NCBI GenBank assembly: GCA_046155885.1
Contig: JBJXFU010000007.1
Span: forward strand, 50,109 to 114,108
Direction of reading: 5' to 3'
Source: JAOADN01 sp046155885
Lineage (GTDB): Bacteria; Pseudomonadota; Alphaproteobacteria; Rhodobacterales; Rhodobacteraceae
Length of the DNA stretch: 64,000 nucleotides
Shown: positions 31,697-40,194 of the stretch, in pieces
Layout of the letters: each line of letters starts with the position of its first letter
Numbering within the stretch: the first letter of the stretch is position 1
The notes under the pieces: model-generated
Told to the model about the DNA's origin: nothing
What the model saw: the letters and a program-made list of their open reading frames with translations, nothing else
The model's database searches: none
Translations under genes and position numbers: made by a program

Positions 31697-34489
31697 TCAG
31701 GAGCCCGCCGGCGGGGCCGCGTCAAGTCCCGGTGAGAGATATCGTCCGATCAGCGCGGCGGACTCGTCGGCAAGCGACGCGATCCGGGCGGCGAGTTCGC
31801 CGGTTTCGGCCGCTTCGGCTTCGCGCAGAAGAAAGGCGCGGCCGCCCTCGCCGATCGTCGCGATGTCAAGCGCCTGGGCGGTGAGCAGCCTTGTGCCGCA
31901 CTGAAGGCGCCAGTAGAGCCGGTGCGCCGAGGCGAGGCGGTCGGCGTCGGCGCGGAGGACAAGGCCGGCGGCGGCGGCATCGGCCAGCTGCCGGGCGGTC
32001 TGCCGGGCGGGGCTGGCCGCGCGGAGCGCGAGCGACTGGGCGAAAAGCTCGATGTCCTGCAGCCGCCCCGGGCCGGTCTTGACGTCCCACGCGCCGTCCG
32101 GGGCCTTGGCCGCGAAGATGCGCTGCCGCATCTCGGCGGTGTCGGGCGCGATGGCGGGACGGGTCGCGCAGACGGTGAGGACATCGCGGCGCGTCTCCTC
32201 GATCCGGGCGGCGAGCGCGGGGTCGCCGGCGACGGGGCGGGCGCGGGTCAGGGCGAGGTGTTCCCAGGTCCAGGCCTCGCCGATCTGGTAGGCGCGGAAG
32301 CCTTCCAGCGAGGTGGCGACCGGGCCTTGGCGGCCGGAGGGGCGAAGGCGCATGTCGACGGCATAAAGGCGGCCGTCGGCCATCGGCGCGGTCAGTGCGG
32401 TGACCAGCGCCTGGGTGAGGCGGGCGAAGTAGGCGCGCGCCGGAAGCGGGCGGCGGCCGTCGGAAAGGGCGTTGCCGTCGGCGTCGTAGATGACGATCAG
32501 GTCGAGGTCGGATTGCGCATGCAGCCGCCCCGCCCCGAGCGAGCCCATCGCGACCACGCAGGCGCCCTGCCCCGGCGGCGGTCCGTGCTTGCGGGCGAAT
32601 TCCCCGGCCACGGCGGGCCACAGGCCGGCGAGGCAGGCGCCCGCGAGGTCGGCGTATTCGCGCCCTGCCGCCTCGGACCCGGTCAGCCCGCGCAGGTGGT
32701 GCACGCCGGTGCGGAAGTGCCATTCCCGCGCCCAGACGCGGGCGCGGGCGAGGCGCGCCTCGTAGTCCGGGACATCGGCGAGACGGTCGCCAAGCGACGC
32801 CGCCAGGGCCTGGGCACCGGGCCATGCGGTAAAGAAGTCGCCGCCGAGGACCGCGTCGAGCACCTGGGAATTGCGGCCGAGATACTCCGACAGCGCGGGC
32901 GATGTTGAACAGATGTCAACGATCAGGTCGACCAGGGGGGGATTGGCCTCGAACAGGGAGAAGAGCTGTACCCCGGCGGGAAGCCCGGCGAGGAAGCGGT
33001 CGAACCGGGTCAGCGCCTCGGCCGGGTTCGCGGCGCGGTCGAAGCGGTCGATTAGGGCCGGTTCGATCCGCGCGAAGGTGGCTTGCGCGCGATCCGACCG
33101 GAAGGCCGGATAGCTTTTCCAGCGGTCGGTGAGCGCCCGGATCTCGGGGGCGAGCCGGGGCGGTCCGGGCCGCGCCCGCCGGCCGGGGGCGAAGAAGTCT
33201 TCGGCGATGCGCGAAACGGTGGCGATGCGCCGGGCGAGGGTATCGCGGAATCGCGCCGTATCGGCTTCGCCGGAAAGCCGGGCCAGCCGGTCCCAGCCGG
33301 CCGGCTCGGCCGGCAGCGCGTGGGTCTGGGCGTCGGCGATCATCTGCAACCGGTGTTCGGTTTCACGGTGGGCGCGGTAGGCGGCGGTCATCTCCGCCGC
33401 CGCCTCGGGTGGAACCCAGCCCTTGCGCGCGAGCGCGGCGAGGGCCGCGACGGTGCCGCGGGCGCGCAGTTCGGGGTCACGCCCCCCCGCGATCAGCTGG
33501 CGGGTCTGGGTGAAGAACTCGATTTCGCGGATGCCCCCTGCCCCGAGTTTCAGGTCGAGCCCGTCAAGTCCCGCACGGTGCAGCCCCTTGTGGCCCCGGA
33601 TGCGCAGCCGCATGTCGTAGGCGTCGCGGATCGCGGCGAAGTCGAGGTGGCGGCGCCAGACGAAGGGGGTGAGCGCGGCCAGGAACCGCTCGCCCGCCGC
33701 GATGTCACCCGCCGAGGCGCGGGCCTTGATGTAGGCGGCGCGTTCCCAAGTGCGGCCTTCGGCTTCGTAGTATTGCTCGGCGGCGCCGGCGGACATGCAG
33801 ACCGGCGTAACGGCGGCGTCGGGGCGCAGGCGCAGGTCGGTGCGGAAGACGTAACCGTCGGCGGTGATGTCCGAGAGGATCGCGGTAAGGCGGCGGACGG
33901 CGCGGACGAAGCCCGTGCGTGCGGTGGGCAGGTCGGAGGGGGCGAAGGCCGTGTCGTCGAAGAGGAAGATGAGGTCGATGTCGGAGGAGTAGTTGAGCTC
34001 GCACGCCCCGGTCTTGCCCATCGCCAGCGCGAAGATGGCGCCGGTAGGGTTGTCAGGCAGGCGGCCCCGGCGGCGTTCATCGGCAGTGGTCCGTGCCAGC
34101 GCGCTGACGGTCGCGAGATCGGCGAAGGCGGTCAGCGCGCCTGTCACGGTTTCGAGCGGCCAGACGCCGGACAGGTCGGCCAGCGCGACAAGCAGCGCCA
34201 GTCGCCGCTTGGCCCGGCGGAGCGAAACGGCCAGGTCAGGCGCGTCGGCCTCGGCCGCCGTCGCGGCCATAAGGTCGGAAAGCGCCGCTTCCGGAGTTCC
34301 AGTCATGACCGGGTCCAACCAGTCGGCCTCGCGCTGGATCAGGTGGGCGAGGTAGGGGCTCGACCCGGCTGCCCCGGCGAGAAGGGCGCGGGTCTCGGCG
34401 GGCTCGGCGGCGAAGCGCGCGGCGATCTCGGCGGTCCTGCTGCCATCGTGCGGAAGCGGACAACGGGTCATGCGGGCGGCGAGGGTCAT
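31697..34489 (-). CDS. glnE: Glutamine synthetase adenylyltransferase / adenylyl-removing enzyme
   Basis: This 930-residue bifunctional enzyme adjusts glutamine synthetase activity to nitrogen supply. Two nucleotidyltransferase domains are recognisable by their GxGxxE/D-SDxD motifs: GKTGACELNYSSDIDL in the N-terminal half (deadenylylation) and GSLGAGRLHAQSDLDL in the C-terminal half (adenylylation). Each is followed by a helical GlnD-type domain. Length is normal. ATG 34489 or an ATG six codons later could be used. Confidence 0.95.
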   Translation of the reverse strand: MTLAARMTRCPLPHDGSRTAEIAARFAAEPAETRALLAGAAGSSPYLAHLIQREADWLDPVMTGTPEAALSDLMAATAAEADAPDLAVSLRRAKRRLALLVALADLSGVWPLETVTGALTAFADLATVSALARTTADERRRGRLPDNPTGAIFALAMGKTGACELNYSSDIDLIFLFDDTAFAPSDLPTARTGFVRAVRRLTAILSDITADGYVFRTDLRLRPDAAVTPVCMSAGAAEQYYEAEGRTWERAAYIKARASAGDIAAGERFLAALTPFVWRRHLDFAAIRDAYDMRLRIRGHKGLHRAGLDGLDLKLGAGGIREIEFFTQTRQLIAGGRDPELRARGTVAALAALARKGWVPPEAAAEMTAAYRAHRETEHRLQMIADAQTHALPAEPAGWDRLARLSGEADTARFRDTLARRIATVSRIAEDFFAPGRRARPGPPRLAPEIRALTDRWKSYPAFRSDRAQATFARIEPALIDRFDRAANPAEALTRFDRFLAGLPAGVQLFSLFEANPPLVDLIVDICSTSPALSEYLGRNSQVLDAVLGGDFFTAWPGAQALAASLGDRLADVPDYEARLARARVWAREWHFRTGVHHLRGLTGSEAAGREYADLAGACLAGLWPAVAGEFARKHGPPPGQGACVVAMGSLGAGRLHAQSDLDLIVIYDADGNALSDGRRPLPARAYFARLTQALVTALTAPMADGRLYAVDMRLRPSGRQGPVATSLEGFRAYQIGEAWTWEHLALTRARPVAGDPALAARIEETRRDVLTVCATRPAIAPDTAEMRQRIFAAKAPDGAWDVKTGPGRLQDIELFAQSLALRAASPARQTARQLADAAAAGLVLRADADRLASAHRLYWRLQCGTRLLTAQALDIATIGEGGRAFLLREAEAAETGELAARIASLADESAALIGRYLSPGLDAAPPAGS

Positions 34490-34580
34490 GGCGGAAGAGT
34501 AGCCGCCGCGTCCCGGGGTTCCAACCGGGTTGCACGCGGCAGGACGGAGCGGTTAGCTGCGCCAGGGAGGTACGGACCCC

Positions 34581-35072
34581 ATGAGCAGGAGCCTTGCGCG
34601 GGTGGAAGCGGCCCTGGCCGCCGCCGGGATCGTGCCGGAAATCGTCGCCTGCGGCGAGGAAACCCGCACCGCGGCGCAGGCGGCCGAGCAGGCGGGATGC
34701 GCGCCCGACCAGATCGTGAAGTCGATCATCTTCGCGGGTGTGGCAAGCGGGCGGCTTTACCTTTTCCTGACCGCCGGAGGCAACCGGGTGGACGGGGCGC
34801 GGGCCTCGGCGCTGGCGGGCGAGGCGCTGGGGCGGGCCGATGCCGACCGGGTGCGGGCGGAGACCGGCTTTGCCATCGGCGGCGTGGCGCCGGTCGGGCA
34901 TCTGAGCCCTCTGCCCGTCTGGCTCGACCTGCGGCTTCTGGACTTCGACCGGGTCTGGGCGGCGGCCGGGACGCCCCGGCACATCTTCGCCATCGACCCG
35001 CACCGGCTGCAGGCGCTGACCGGAGCGGCGGTGGCGGAGTTCGCCGTCGCCGAAGCGTCGGCGGGCGCATAG
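34581..35072 (+). CDS. ybaK: YbaK/EbsC-family aminoacyl-tRNA deacylase
   Basis: This 163-residue YbaK-fold protein belongs to a family that hydrolyses mischarged aminoacyl-tRNAs. Readable motifs are DQIVKSIIFAGV (conserved Lys), FLTAGGNRVD, TGFAIGGVAPVGH and the late RHIFAIDPHRLQALTG. GGGAGG precedes the ATG. It is divergent from glnE. The amino acid edited (Cys/Ala/Pro) cannot be assigned from sequence inspection. Confidence 0.88.
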   Translation: MSRSLARVEAALAAAGIVPEIVACGEETRTAAQAAEQAGCAPDQIVKSIIFAGVASGRLYLFLTAGGNRVDGARASALAGEALGRADADRVRAETGFAIGGVAPVGHLSPLPVWLDLRLLDFDRVWAAAGTPRHIFAIDPHRLQALTGAAVAEFAVAEASAGA

Positions 35073-35101
35073 GCGGGAAAACGCCGACCCGCGGCGACGG
35101 G

Positions 35102-35120
35102 ATGTGAACTTCTTTTACAT
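35102..35120. promoter_or_regulatory. Palindromic operator copy 1
   Basis: ATGTGAA-N5-TTTACAT, a 19-bp inverted repeat with one mismatch, lies 79-97 bases upstream of the DUF2852 start. A near-identical second copy follows, with centres 59 bp apart. Confidence 0.65.
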
Positions 35121-35160
35121 AGCCTCTTGATCCCGGGGCTCGGAGCGCCGATCTTGCGTG

Positions 35161-35179
35161 ATGTGAAACGCCTTCACAT
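35161..35179. promoter_or_regulatory. Palindromic operator copy 2
   Basis: ATGTGAA-N5-TTCACAT, a perfect 19-bp inverted repeat, lies 20 bases before the DUF2852 ATG. It would straddle or follow the transcription start, suggesting repression. The odd centre (5 bases) differs from the CRP site (TGTGA-N6-TCACA), so a CRP-type protein is unlikely. Confidence 0.7.
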
Positions 35180-35198
35180 AACCCACGGAGACACGTCC

Positions 35199-35669
35199 AT
35201 GTCCACGACCTTCGTCAACCCTCCGCGCCTTTCCTGGCTCGGACGCGCCGAAGCCTGGCTCGACGATCGCGGCAAGGGCGCCTGGATCGCGGCCATGGTT
35301 CTCGGTTTCGTTCTCTTCTGGCCCGTCGGCCTGGCCCTTCTGGCCTACATGATCTGGAGCAAACGCATGTTCTCGAACGGCTGCGGCTGGAGCCGCCACG
35401 ATTCCAACGACCGGTCGCACCGCCACATGGCGCGCCGCTACGGCATCCGAAGCTCGGGCAACACCGCCTTCGACGCCTACAAGGCCGACACCATCGACCG
35501 GCTCGAGCGCGAGCAGGGCGAGTTCGAGGCCTTCCTCGGCCGGCTTCGCGCCAGCAAGGACAAGGCGGAATTCGACCAGTATATGGACGAACGGATGCGC
35601 GCCGCCCGCGAGACCGGGCCTGCCGGCCAGGATGGCGAAGCCGGCGGCGGCGACGCCCAGCGGGCCTGA
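35199..35669 (+). CDS. DUF2852 membrane-associated protein
   Basis: This 156-residue protein has one long hydrophobic stretch (about 28-50, AAMVLGFVLFWPVGLALLAYMIW), followed by FSNGCGW and a charged helical C-terminal half (YKADTIDRLEREQGEFEAFLGRLR), the layout of DUF2852. ATG 35199 is preceded by a GGAGA site. Two palindromic operators precede it and a strong hairpin terminator follows, so it is probably a tightly controlled single-gene unit. Function unknown. Confidence 0.85.
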   Translation: MSTTFVNPPRLSWLGRAEAWLDDRGKGAWIAAMVLGFVLFWPVGLALLAYMIWSKRMFSNGCGWSRHDSNDRSHRHMARRYGIRSSGNTAFDAYKADTIDRLEREQGEFEAFLGRLRASKDKAEFDQYMDERMRAARETGPAGQDGEAGGGDAQRA

Positions 35670-35719
35670 TCCCCGGCGCGTGTGACCTGCGGGCGCTCGG
35701 CCCCCTTCCCCTCCCCACG

Positions 35720-35777
35720 GGTCCGCGCGCGCGGACCGGGCGGGCGGTCCCACGGCGGGACTGCCCGCCTTCCGTTT
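35720..35777 (+). terminator. Palindrome plus terminator after DUF2852 gene
   Basis: A perfect 18-bp palindrome (35720-35737, GGTCCGCGC half) is followed directly by a 13-bp stem with one G-U pair and loop ACGGC (35739-35769), then TTCCGTTT. The second hairpin is a good rho-independent terminator. Confidence 0.7.
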
Positions 35778-35944
35778 CACAATCCGCCGCGGGCTTCGGA
35801 ATTGTGCAATCGGCGGCGCCGGTCGACGCGGGACTTGGCGGAAATGTGACGGCTTGCTAACGTTCCGGTATCTCCGGCCTGTCACTTTCCGCATCGATCG
35901 CCGAGACCGGCTTTCGGCGGCCCAACAGGGTAGTTCCGCGGCCC

Positions 35945-36781
35945 ATGCGCCACACGCTGCCGATCGCGCCCCAGTTCTATGTGACGGCGCCGCAACCCTG
36001 CCCGTACCTCGACGGGCGGTCGGAGCGGAAGCTGTTCACCGCGCTGCAGGGCGATACGGCCGAGCGGCTGAACGACGCGCTGTCCAAGCAGGGCTTCCGA
36101 CGCAGCCAGAACGTTCTCTACCGGCCGTCCTGCGCGGAATGCACCGCCTGCCTTTCGGCGCGCATCCGGGTGGCCGATTTCGTGCCGTCGAAATCGCAGC
36201 GCCGAACGTTGCGGCGCAACGCGCATCTCAGGCGCGAGGCGACGAGCCCCTGGGCGACCGAGGACCAGTACGCGCTGTTCCGCCGCTATCTCGACAGCCG
36301 ACATTCCGACGGCGGCATGGCCGACATGGACATTTTCGAGTTCGCCGCGATGATCGAAGAGACGCCGGTGAAAAGCCGGGTCGTCGAATACTCGGCCCCG
36401 CCGAGCGAGCCCGGCAAGCGCCGGTCGCTGGCGGCGGTCTGCCTGACCGACGTGCTCGATGACGGGCTGAGCATGGTCTACAGCTTCTACGACCCCGACC
36501 GGGTGGCGGAGTCGCTGGGGACTTACATCATCCTCGACCATGTCGCGATCGCTCGGAAGTCCGGGCTGCCCTACGTCTACCTGGGCTACTGGGTGCCGGG
36601 CAGCCGCAAGATGGGCTACAAGGCGAACTTCGGGGCGCTGGAAATCTACAAGGGCGGGCGCTGGCAGGCGATCGGCGACCCTGCGGAGCATTCGGGCGAG
36701 ACGCATCCCCTGTCGGTCGATCCCATCGCCGAACAGGTGGCGCGGATCGCGCTGCCCGATACCCGGCCGGTGAAGGTCTGA
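35945..36781 (+). CDS. bpt: Aspartate/glutamate leucyltransferase (Bpt)
   Basis: This 278-residue leucyl/arginyl-tRNA-protein transferase of the Ate1/Bpt family adds an N-degron residue to proteins starting with Asp or Glu, targeting them to ClpS/ClpAP. Conserved CPYLDGRSERKLFT, the RPSCAECTACLSARI cysteine cluster, and MVYSFYDPD with LGTYIILDH are all present. No strong ribosome site precedes the ATG. Confidence 0.93.
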   Translation: MRHTLPIAPQFYVTAPQPCPYLDGRSERKLFTALQGDTAERLNDALSKQGFRRSQNVLYRPSCAECTACLSARIRVADFVPSKSQRRTLRRNAHLRREATSPWATEDQYALFRRYLDSRHSDGGMADMDIFEFAAMIEETPVKSRVVEYSAPPSEPGKRRSLAAVCLTDVLDDGLSMVYSFYDPDRVAESLGTYIILDHVAIARKSGLPYVYLGYWVPGSRKMGYKANFGALEIYKGGRWQAIGDPAEHSGETHPLSVDPIAEQVARIALPDTRPVKV

Positions 36782-36843
36782 CCCTGCCCGTCCCGGCGCG
36801 CCCTGCCCCGCCCCGGCAGGAGATCAGCGCGGTCACGCTGGTC

Positions 36844-37209
36844 GTGCCGGAGTATGACGAGGGCATCGCCTTCTATGTCGGCCGGCTCGGCTGGACGCTG
36901 GTCGCAGATGAGGCGCTTGATGCGGCGAAGCGCTGGGTGCTGGTCGCGCCGCCGGGGTCGGCGGGGACGCGGCTTCTGCTCGCTCGGGCCGATGGTCCGG
37001 CACAGGTGACGGCGGTCGGCAACCAGACCGGCGGGCGGGTGGCGTTCTTCCTGCGGACCGACGACTTCGCCCGGGATCATGCGGCGATGTCGGCCGCGGG
37101 CGTACTTTTCGAAGAGGCGCCACGCGGAGAGCCCTACGGGTGGGTCGCGGTCTGGCGCGATCCTTTCGGCAACCGTTGGGACCTGATCGGGCCTTCCACC
37201 GTGTTCTGA
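36844..37209 (+). CDS. VOC-family (glyoxalase-like) protein
   Basis: This vicinal-oxygen-chelate domain protein has YDEGIAFYVGRLGWTLVADE at the N-terminus and GWVAVWRDPFGNRWDLIGP at the C-terminus. The first in-frame standard start is GTG 36844, giving 121 residues. The frame reads ISAVTLVV immediately before it, which is the usual first strand of the fold, so translation probably begins upstream (CTG 36784 or coupled to bpt). Substrate unknown. Confidence 0.78.
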   Translation: MPEYDEGIAFYVGRLGWTLVADEALDAAKRWVLVAPPGSAGTRLLLARADGPAQVTAVGNQTGGRVAFFLRTDDFARDHAAMSAAGVLFEEAPRGEPYGWVAVWRDPFGNRWDLIGPSTVF

Positions 37210-37336
37210 CCCGCCCTGAGCGGCGGGAGAGAAGCCTTGACCAATCCCGCCCCAGGCCCGACAAAAAGCGAAGCGGCGGCACTTTACCCGGTGATCAGGC
37301 AGGGGGTCGGCCGCGCGACCGGGGGGAAACATCGCG

Positions 37337-37951
37337 ATGAACGCCGGCCTGGCCCTTGCACGTGCCATCGACCGGATGAACGAGATCATCGGCAAGTCGG
37401 TGGGCTGGCTGATCCTGGTCGCGATCCTGGTCAGCGCCGGCAACGCGACTGTCCGGAAGGTGTTCAACATCTCCTCCAACTCCTGGCTGGAGCTGCAGTG
37501 GTACCTCTATGGCGCGGCGTTCCTTGGCGCGGCCGCGTATACGCTGAAGCAGAACGAGCATATCCGCATCGACATCGTCTATGGGCTCTGGTCGCGGCGG
37601 CGCCAGCACTGGATCGACCTTCTGGGCCATGTCCTGTTCCTGATGCCCTTCGCGCTGCTGATGATCGCGATGCTGGTTCCCTACGTGCGCGAGTCGGTCC
37701 GCATCGGCGAGGTTTCGACCAATGCCGGGGGGCTGGTCATCTGGCCTGCGAAGGCGATGCTGCTGGTCGGGTTCCTGCTTCTGGCGCTGCAGGGTGTCTC
37801 GGAAATCGTCAAGAAGATCGCGGTGATGCGCGGACTGATTCCGGACCCGACGCCGTTCGTGTCGCAGCACGAGGCCGCCGCGCTGGAAGGCGAGGAACTG
37901 GCCCGCGCCGTGGCCGGGGCGGACGGTAAGGCCGAGGGGCCGCGCCCATGA
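37337..37951 (+). CDS. dctQ: TRAP transporter small permease (DctQ type)
   Basis: This 204-residue four-helix membrane protein of a TRAP transporter has the signature LELQWYLYGAAFLGAAAYTLKQNEHIRIDI, shared by small permeases of the keto-acid type. Its stop overlaps the start of the large permease gene. The C-terminus is a 40-residue charged tail. It works with the large permease and a periplasmic binding protein; the takP-like gene at 40195 on the opposite strand is the obvious partner. Confidence 0.92.
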   Translation: MNAGLALARAIDRMNEIIGKSVGWLILVAILVSAGNATVRKVFNISSNSWLELQWYLYGAAFLGAAAYTLKQNEHIRIDIVYGLWSRRRQHWIDLLGHVLFLMPFALLMIAMLVPYVRESVRIGEVSTNAGGLVIWPAKAMLLVGFLLLALQGVSEIVKKIAVMRGLIPDPTPFVSQHEAAALEGEELARAVAGADGKAEGPRP

Positions 37952-39636
37952 TGGAACTGATCGCGCAGGGCATGGCGCCGATCATGTTTGCCTCGCTGAT
38001 CGTGTTCCTGCTCCTCGGCTATCCGGTCGCCTTTTCGCTGGCCGCCAACGGGCTGATGTTCTTCGTCATCGGCGTCTGGCTCGCGCCGTATTCCGGCGGC
38101 ACGATCCATCTGGACTGGCCGCTTCTGACCGCCCTGCCCGACCGGCTCTGGGGGGTGATGTCGAACGAGACGCTCCTGGCCATTCCGTTCTTCACCTTCA
38201 TGGGGATCGTGCTGGAACGCTCCGGCATGGCGGAGGACCTGCTCGACACGGTGGGCCAGCTTTTCGGGCCGGTGCGGGGCGGCCTTGCCTATGCGGTGAT
38301 CCTGGTGGGCGCGCTTCTGGCCGCGACGACCGGCGTGGTGGCGGCGAGCGTCATCGCGATGGGGTTGATCTCGCTGCCGATCATGCTGCGCTACGGTTAT
38401 GACCGGCGCGTCGCGTCGGGGGTGATCGCGGCCTCGGGCACGCTGGCGCAGATCATCCCGCCGTCGCTGGTGCTGATCGTGCTGGCCGACCAGTTGGGCC
38501 GGTCGGTGGGCGACATGTACAAGGGCGCCATCCTGCCGGGGCTGGTGCTGACCGGCGTCTACATGGCCTATGTGTTCCTCCTGTCGGTCTTGAAACCCGC
38601 GACCGTCCCGGCGCTGCCGCTGGCGGCCCGGACGCTCGGCGGCGGCCTGATGTCGCTTGCCGCGGCGGTCCTGGCCACCGTGGCCGTGGCCTATGCGGCG
38701 CACCACTACCTTTACCCGACCTGGGGGGCGAAGGCCGATATCCTCGGGACGGCGGTGGGCATCCTTGTGGTTTATGCCTATGCGGTCTTCGACAAGGCGA
38801 GCCAGCTTAACAGCATGTCGCGGCTGGCCCAGCAGGTGGTGATCGTGCTGATCCCGCCGCTGGCGCTGATCTTCCTGGTGCTCGGCACCATCTTCCTCGG
38901 CATCGCGACGCCGACCGAAGGCGGGGCGATGGGGGCGGTGGGCTCGCTGTTCCTCGCCGGGGTGAAGCGGCGGCTGTCGATGCAGGTGATCCGCTCAGCC
39001 CTGACCGCGACGACGCGGCTGTCGTCCTTCGTGATGTTCATCCTGATCGGCGCGCGGGTTTTTTCGCTGACATTCTATGGCGTTAACGGGCATCTTTGGG
39101 TCGAGCACCTGCTGGTTTCGCTACCCGGCGGCGAGACGGGATTCCTGATCGCGGTTTCGGTGCTGGTGTTCCTGCTGGCCTTCTTCCTCGACTTCTTCGA
39201 GCTTGCGTTCATCATCGTGCCGCTGCTGGCGCCGGCCGCCGAGCGGCTGGGGATCGACCTGATCTGGTTCGGGGTGATCCTGGGGGTGAACATGCAGACT
39301 TCGTTCATGCACCCGCCCTTCGGCTTCGCGCTGTTCTACCTGCGTTCGGTCGCGCCACGGGTTCCCTATCTCGACAAGGTGACCGGACTGCGAACCGAGC
39401 CGGTGACGACGGGGCAGATCTACTGGGGGGCGGTACCGTTCGTGGTGATCCAGGTGGTGATGGTGGGGGTGGTGATCGCCTTCCCGCAGCTTGTCATGCA
39501 TTACAAGGGCCCGCCGGTGGACGCGTCGAGCGTGACCATCACCGTGCCGCAGCTTCCGGGGCTCGGCGCGCCGGGCGGGGGGCTGGCGCCGGGGGGTGGG
39601 CTGGTGCCGCTGGCGCCGCCGACGGTCAATCCCTGA
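37948..39636 (+). CDS. dctM: TRAP transporter large permease (DctM type)
   Basis: This 562-residue large permease has about 12-14 membrane segments, including GVVAASVIAMGLISLPIMLRYGYD, GTLAQIIPPSLVLIVLADQLG and the C-terminal MQTSFMHPPFGFALFYLR typical of DctM proteins. It is longer than the usual 430 residues because of a central insert near residues 215-290 with extra hydrophobic segments, as seen in keto-acid/mannitol-type systems. The last 25 residues are Gly/Pro-rich. It overlaps dctQ by four bases. Confidence 0.93.
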   Translation: MMELIAQGMAPIMFASLIVFLLLGYPVAFSLAANGLMFFVIGVWLAPYSGGTIHLDWPLLTALPDRLWGVMSNETLLAIPFFTFMGIVLERSGMAEDLLDTVGQLFGPVRGGLAYAVILVGALLAATTGVVAASVIAMGLISLPIMLRYGYDRRVASGVIAASGTLAQIIPPSLVLIVLADQLGRSVGDMYKGAILPGLVLTGVYMAYVFLLSVLKPATVPALPLAARTLGGGLMSLAAAVLATVAVAYAAHHYLYPTWGAKADILGTAVGILVVYAYAVFDKASQLNSMSRLAQQVVIVLIPPLALIFLVLGTIFLGIATPTEGGAMGAVGSLFLAGVKRRLSMQVIRSALTATTRLSSFVMFILIGARVFSLTFYGVNGHLWVEHLLVSLPGGETGFLIAVSVLVFLLAFFLDFFELAFIIVPLLAPAAERLGIDLIWFGVILGVNMQTSFMHPPFGFALFYLRSVAPRVPYLDKVTGLRTEPVTTGQIYWGAVPFVVIQVVMVGVVIAFPQLVMHYKGPPVDASSVTITVPQLPGLGAPGGGLAPGGGLVPLAPPTVNP

Positions 39637-39736
39637 GGCGTGGCTGCCAGCGGTCAGGGCGGGTGGCTTCTGGAGGAAGATGAATGGGGGGGAACCGGCC
39701 CGCTTCTTGAGGTCGGGAGGACGCCCGCAAGCCTGT

Positions 39737-39864
39737 CCCAAGCCCTTGCGGACGCTGCATTAACCGCCTGCATCCGCACCGTTCGCAGGGGGTCAGCAAC
39801 CCCCCAGCACTATGCCAGCAACCTGCCATACGATCGTATGGCTTTCGGTTAAGTTAACGTTAAG
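39737..39864. repeat. Dispersed repeat family 1, copy A
   Basis: An approximately 128-bp element starts CCCAAGCCCTTGCG, passes through TTCGCAGGGGG and CCCAGCACTATGCCAGCA, and ends in the palindrome CCATACGATCGTATGG and an AT-rich GTTAACGTTAA tail. Related copies lie at 46707-46835 and 61556-61672. All follow the 3' end of a gene or a gene-poor stretch. Confidence 0.8.
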
Positions 39865-39916
39865 TCGTTTCGCTTTCTTAACGCCTTTTGCCTTCTCCCC
39901 TCACCACCCTCACCCT

Positions 39917-40107
39917 CCCCCCTTGCCCGGAACAGCCGCGAGAGCCACCCGGGCGGCGCCCGACCGCCCCCCCATTGCGTTCGGGGGCGGGCGCCACCGC
40001 AACGCCGGTCTGCGGGAACTCCGGCGGGGTTGGAGGCCCCGTAAAGCGCGGACCGAAGCTGTCGCTGCGCCACCCCGCAGCCGGGCGCCGCCCGGGCCGC
40101 TGCGCGG
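39917..40107. repeat. Dispersed repeat family 2, copy A
   Basis: An approximately 190-bp GC-rich element starts CCTTGCCCGGAACAGCCGCG, contains GTCTGCGGGAACTCC and TAAAGCGCGGACCG, and ends with CGGGCGCCGCCCG. Copies lie at 46870-47046 and 52756-52933, with a partial inverted copy at 47128-47180. It lies just after a family 1 copy. Confidence 0.8.
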
Positions 40108-40146
40108 CTTGCGCCTTCGGGCAGCCGGCACCTTTCTAAATGCCAA

Positions 40147-40170
40147 GGCCCCGGAGTCGCCTCCGGGGCC
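40147..40170 (-). terminator. Terminator of the takP-like gene
   Basis: GGCCCCGGAG and CTCCGGGGCC form a perfect 10-bp stem with a TCGC loop, 25 bases past the stop on the minus strand. It is followed by TTGGCATTTAG. Confidence 0.7.
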
Positions 40171-40194
40171 CTGCCTGTCCGGGCTGGCGGAGGC

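Larger units (their letters stand above)
39637..40194. other. 558-bp intergenic region holding two repeat elements
   Basis: No gene is supported here. It contains one copy each of the two dispersed repeats described separately, plus the hairpin terminator of the takP-like gene. Open frames crossing it are shadows of the repeats. Confidence 0.75.

Noticed and set aside
35102..35179. CRP/FNR-type binding sites
   Set aside because: Half-sites resemble TGTGA/TCACA but the spacing is seven bases rather than six, and the TTGAT-N4-ATCAA FNR pattern is absent.
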